Source: Amoebophrya sp. A120 (lineage: Eukaryota > Sar > Dinophyceae > Syndiniales > Amoebophryaceae). From it: 64,000 nt of DNA. Below, in pieces: positions 60,701 to 64,000 of the stretch; the first letter of the stretch is position 1; every line of letters begins with the position of its first letter. A program made the translations under genes and the position numbers. The DNA is taken from positions 1,554,492 to 1,618,491 of the forward strand of contig CAJINV010000012.1 in NCBI GenBank assembly GCA_905178155.1. The letters run 5' to 3'. The notes under the pieces were generated by a model that was not told the origin of the DNA, did no database searches, and worked only from the letters and a program-made list of their open reading frames with translations.

Positions 60701-63277
60701 AAAGAAGAATGCGACATTTGTCATGCTAGTCTGGCAACATGACACTGAGCCCTGTATTGCGTGGCCACGAACAGCTCCTCTTTTGTGTCATGCAAAGTGC
60801 TGGCTGCTTCTCATGCGGAATACGCAACACAGAGCGACGGAAGAATCAATCTGTCATGCGTGGCGGTGCATTGCAGTGTACTTTCTTTTCACCGACATGC
60901 ATCATAAGTTTCCAGACCCGGACATATTTGCAATGCATAGCTCGGGGGCTGGGGCCCGATTTTGGTTCGCGGGGTCCGGGACGTCGTGTCTCGCTGGAAA
61001 CTATCCTGTGCAAAAGTATCGCACTCGTAGTAATCGCAATCCTGCATTACAAATCTTGCTCTTAAGGTAAAACTGCATTACAAATTTTATTTCTCACGCT
61101 GAGGAAATTTTTTTATACGAGTACAATGCTTTTGCAATGCATAGAAACAAGTAAAGCCGGAATCGGGTGAGAAAAACAAAATGCAGAAAGACCGGGAAGG
61201 AGATGAAAATACTGAATCGATGCCGACTACAACAGCGGGGCGAATATTTTGGACCTCCTCCGAGAACGACGACCTTCTGCGAAAGAGAGGTCGTGCACGG
61301 TCAGACAACAAGCCTGCATCGCAAGAACGACCAAATGGTGAAGATCTTCTTCAGGTGAAGAAGTCGACTGAAGATGTTCTAGAAGGTGGTCTTGCAGCCG
61401 AGGATAAAAGGGTAGTTGCTCAGGACGAAGACGTAGTGGGTGATGACGCGGAGCTCAGCATTCACAGTAGATACCTGTATGACGAGGAGGACATAAATGC
61501 TGAGGACAAAACTGCTCCCGATGATTCAGTTGATCCGGCCCCGGCGCTCCTCACCTACACGACCCCTCGGACGAGGAACAAGCGTAAAACAATCCTCCGC
61601 TTCACGGCCAATCGCAACTCGAAGTTTTTCTTCCGCTCCCTGATTGGGCGCAATCCGGACAAAAGGGTGGGGGTCTTCATTGACGGGCCCAAGGGCAACG
61701 AGGCGTACCAATTCGGGCGGGAATTGTTTGACGAGTTTGACAATGTCGTCTTTTTTGCCCTGCACGACACCAATCCGAACATTGGCAGCAAAAACTTCAT
61801 ATCAAATGCAAAAATGTCTGGGTCAGGATGAAAGTTGGAACTTGTAATGCTGGTCTTACATTCCTGAACAATCTGTATTGCATGACCAGCAAAAGACGTG
61901 GCGTCCTCTGTCGTACAAAATAAACGCAGTTTCTCATGCAGACAGCGTATGAGAAACCGTTCTGCAAATTTGTCATGCTTGGCTGCATTCGGAAGCGCTT
62001 TCATCATGAACAGTTCAGCATCACAGGTTTCCAGACCCAGACATGTTTGCAATGCATACTTCACGGACACGAAGTTCTACCGGACAAAAGACCCGCCAAC
62101 AAAAACCGTGTTCCCCCTGAATAAGGGGAAGAAAATTTATGCATTGCAAATATGTCTGGGTCTCGTCTGGAAGATTTGGGGAGTTTGTCATGCAAGTTGT
62201 ACATGCCTTTGCCTGCCCATGTTGCCTCTGATGCATGCTATAGCATCACAGCTTTCGGCGCAAAGGTTTTCACATGTCTAAACTGCATGAGAAATGCCCT
62301 CTCCGGGAGGTGGCAACAATCTGAGTGTCTTTTGCCTCTCTTGCAATAGAGATTTTTGTGTGATCGACGGCTGGCATCACAAATCCCATTCTTTCCAGAG
62401 GACCCAGACTTATTTGCAGTTGATAGAATTGCTCTGTCGACGACTACATCCGCATCGTCCGAGCGAAACTACTCTGTAGACATTCGACCGGAGAGGGATG
62501 ACGGCAGTAGTACCGACGGAAAGACAGAGAGGTGCTGGATGCTGGATCCAAGATTTGGCTCCTGCAACCGCTTTATGACAGTTCACAACTCTTCCTCCCC
62601 CCCATTTGTCTTTGTCATGCAAAATCCCCAATCCAGTCGCTGCCCTGTGGCGCTGTTTGCATGACAGGTTCTGGCAGCCCAAATAGTACTACACTCCAGT
62701 GCAGATTTGTCATGCAAATGCTGATGCAGATGCGTGTAAGTTTATTGCCGTTCATGCTATAATACAAATGAGGGGGACGAGGGGAAGTTGTGCACTGTCA
62801 TACGCTTAAGTTTGTCGACGGATGTGTGGTTTCCAACGTCGAGAGCGGAGAGCTACGATTTCTGGTATGCCCTCCGCATGGAACAAAACTGCTGATCATT
62901 TCTTGCGCCGATACTTTCCTATTCCTTGCGTTTGCTGAAATCTTCCAAACAACGTTCTACTAGTAAGCATAAGCATAAGTAAATGTAAATGATGAAAGAT
63001 GAAAACCCCACATCGCAGGTGGCTCCCCTCCTGTAGGCGGCCCTACGTGATTGAGACCTTCCAGCCCTATTACCGCTCGAAGTTTGCGCACCTGGACCAA
63101 GATTCAGTTGCGGAGTTGCGGCACCGCTGGCTGGACGAGTTCGACATTCATCCCTCCGAAACCTGGGCCCGGGACATGCCCAAAGACGATCGGTGGAAGC
63201 GGTTGTTTGAAATCAAACGAGGAGGGCACGGGCTCACGCTGTTTGTGCGAAGGGGGGCCGAGAAGGTCGCGGGATAA
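57757..63277 (+). CDS. methyltransferase-like (class I SAM fold) membrane-anchored protein
   Basis: About 910 residues in 11 exons: 57757-58086, 58341-58477, 59127-59778, 60042-60324, 60534-60672, 60940-61001, 61144-61799, 62058-62138, 62425-62573, 62803-62864, 63037-63277 (TAA). The N-terminus is a signal anchor (NYFASQVFFPLLFVPWLALP). YGVDFVVESGTGFGVSAEMV (59127 on) resembles motif I of class I methyltransferases, and KRVGVFIDGPKGNEAYQFG (about 61660) with VVFFALHDTN resembles the acidic D-G-P and H-D blocks of that fold. Two long acidic low-complexity inserts (59230-59740, 61150-61560) separate them. The C-terminus (AESYDFW, then RPYVIETFQPYYRSKF) is joined across a GT-AG intron. The family call is an inference from motifs; catalytic activity is not established. 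Ten introners. Confidence 0.5.
58087..58340. mobile_element. introner, family A
   Basis: Arms ATCAAATGCAAAAATGTCTG / ...GGATATTTGCAATCCAT. TSD GGTAC. Confidence 0.93.
58478..59126. mobile_element. introner, family C, carrying a nested family H introner
   Basis: Left arm ATCCTG-TGTAGATGA is resumed after the nested element as TAGATGAAACGTCCCCACCC; right arm GGAGGACGTTTTATTTCCTG, AGGAT. TSD CAGTAT (58472-58477, 59127-59132). Join VIEQY|GVDFVVE. Confidence 0.9.
58493..58797. mobile_element. introner, family H, nested in a family C introner
   Basis: Arms ATGGATGTGTCAGGATCGAG / TTTCGATTCTGACACTTTCA. Perfect 7 bp TSD TAGATGA (58486-58492, 58798-58804), located in the left arm of the outer element. 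Confidence 0.93.
59779..60041. mobile_element. introner, family A (reverse core orientation)
   Basis: Arms ATCAACTTCAAAAATGTCTG / ...CATATTTGCATTCCAT. TSD TCGCC. Confidence 0.92.
60325..60533. mobile_element. introner, family B, diverged
   Basis: Arms ATCCTGTGCAAAATTAAGAG / TACTACGATACTTTTGCATA. TSD weak; frame kept into LTLYEEDTVRP. Confidence 0.78.
60673..60939. mobile_element. introner, family A
   Basis: Arms GCACTGCAAACAAATATGTC / ...GACATATTTGCAATGCAT. TSD GCTCG. Confidence 0.9.
61002..61143. mobile_element. introner, family B
   Basis: Arms CTGTGCAAAAGTATCGCACT / ...GTACAATGCTTTTGCAATGCAT. TSD GAAAC. At 142 bp the shortest in the window. Confidence 0.92.
61800..62057. mobile_element. 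introner, family A
   Basis: Arms ATCAAATGCAAAAATGTCTG / ...GACATGTTTGCAATGCAT. TSD ACTTCA. Confidence 0.93.
62139..62424. mobile_element. introner, family A
   Basis: Arms GCATTGCAAATATGTCTGGG / ...ACTTATTTGCAGTTGAT. TSD AATT, in phase. Confidence 0.88.
62574..62802. mobile_element. introner, family D
   Basis: Arms GACAGTTCACAACTCTTCCT / GGGGAAGTTGTGCACTGTCA. TSD CGCTT. Confidence 0.9.
62865..63036 (+). other. GT-AG intron
   Basis: Donor TTCTG|GTATGC, acceptor CCTGTAG|GCGG, phase 2. Join YDFW|RPYVIET. An alternative CAG at 63017 would lead straight to a stop. Confidence 0.6.
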
Positions 63278-64000
63278 CAAACTAGAAGTATTCGGCGGGG
63301 ATGTAAATGTTGCACATGCATTTTCAGGTCGTTTGGCCACTTTGTGTGAAGAGAGCTTGTCTTTGTGTTTGATGAAGAACCACGATGTTGAACTTGAAAG
63401 CAAAGCTTTATAGAATATGACCACGTTTTTAAGAACCCTACAAAAATGAAGAAAAAGAACCAGAGGAAAGTGTAAACTCAAGCACGGAGAAGTTTCAATT
63501 ATTCGCGTTGACATCATTTGACAAAGAACCACTTTTCAGTCTGCGAAGTGAAGATACTCAAAGTACGAGAGCAAGGCACAACAAAATGTAGGATGCGGGC
63601 GCTGGCTCTTTGTTTCGCAATCGTGTGCCAAACTTTAGCACCCAACTTTCTGTTCGTGTTACAGCTGCTCGTCGAGGGAAGCAGGAAGTAATGAAGTGCA
63701 TCTACTACAACGGAAAGTAAGTGGCGGAATCTCAAAGAAGTGTTTCTATCGTCAACTTGATTCGTGTCGTATAAAGAACATGTTGCAACTTTTAGGGCGG
63801 GGCCAACATCATCGTCAATTACCAGGATCCGTCTCTTCGTGAAGTAGTTTCACTTTCTCTTCATATTTCCCGAAAGGGAAAACCGGGTAGTAGAACAGCG
63901 TCGAATTGTAGCCGATGCTTTTCCTTGTCGTACTCAGTAGCCTAATTTATCGTAGATAAAGAGCAAAGGCGATTCACTTCTTCACTTCGTTCCTCGTGTA
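63278..64000. other. 3' flank; possible leader exon at 63594
   Basis: ATG at 63594 opens MRALALCFAIVCQTLAPNFL then FVLQLLVEGSRK and TAA, a signal-peptide-like 32-codon ORF that may be the first exon of a gene continuing beyond the window (GTAAGT at about 63716 is out of frame). Nothing else is clear. Confidence 0.3.

Noticed and set aside
535-62802. CRISPR arrays
   Set aside because: Repeated short inverted words superficially recall arrays, but spacing is irregular, the elements sit in eukaryotic exons, and there are no cas genes.

Overview
The window looks like nuclear DNA of a protist with very high intron-element content. The best fit is a syndinian dinoflagellate parasite of the Amoebophrya type; this is inference from gene architecture, not from a marker gene. 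All convincing genes lie on the + strand in one head-to-tail array. Their coding sequence is cut into short exons by at least 78 near-palindromic elements of about 140-650 bp (mostly 150-330 bp) with long terminal inverted repeats (TIRs) and 5-9 bp target-site duplications (TSDs). These match what is known as introner elements. I sort them into 13 arm families (A-M). The standard genetic code fits: long exons stay open and genes end in TAA, TAG or TGA.

Layout: 1-1308 is the 3' end of an unrecognised gene with two introners. 1308-1918 is a possible small gene. 2142-3010 is a coiled-coil repeat ORF with an in-frame stop. 4839-9973 is a RUS/DUF647 family gene with eight introners. 10271-10558 is a possible small secreted protein. 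10716-19404 is a histidine phosphatase (phosphoglycerate mutase-like) gene whose first intron (4.56 kb, GT-AG) holds a repeat island made partly of copies of its own exon. 20142-23049 is an unrecognised gene with six introners. 23749-31273 is a glycosyltransferase-like gene with sixteen. 31.9-35.2 kb is a repeat island with a tandem hairpin array. 35304-37247 is a gene with a signal anchor, four introners and an in-frame stop. 37.2-38.5 kb is a 1.2 kb GC-rich minisatellite bracketed by a 48 bp direct repeat. 39.7-46 kb is a gene-poor repeat island sharing modules with the 11-16 kb island. 46995-55868 is an ABC transporter gene with 22 introners. 57757-63277 is a methyltransferase-like gene with ten, one of them nested in another.

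Two intron classes coexist in the same genes. A few ordinary GT-AG introns (113-4563 bp) begin GTAAGT, GTACAG, GTATCG and similar. The introners start and end inside the element or TSD without GT-AG; removing the element plus one TSD copy restores the reading frame at almost every site I checked, and at several sites this alone told me which frame was real (for example the ABC NBD, the RUS domain and the 20-23 kb gene). Exon ends below are therefore given to within the TSD.

Arm sequences (5' end of element): A CAAATGCAAAAATGTCTGGG; B CTGTGCAAAAGTATCGTACT; C TGAGAAAAAACGTCCCCACC; D CAGTGCACAACTCCCCCTCC; E GGAAAAATCCCCCCTCCCCA; F ATGAAAAATGCCCCCACCCC; G CGAAAAAACTGTTTCACTGT; H GTGTCAGGATCGAAATCGAC; I GAAAAAAGTGTTACAGTTAC; J TGCTCAGGTGTT; K CAGTGCAAACTAC; L AAAGAAAAAAAGTTCGTCAC; M GAAGAAAAAAACATCGTTAG. 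The 3' arm is the reverse complement, with mismatches. All families carry scattered internal TTTGTNATGC / GCATNACAAA words.
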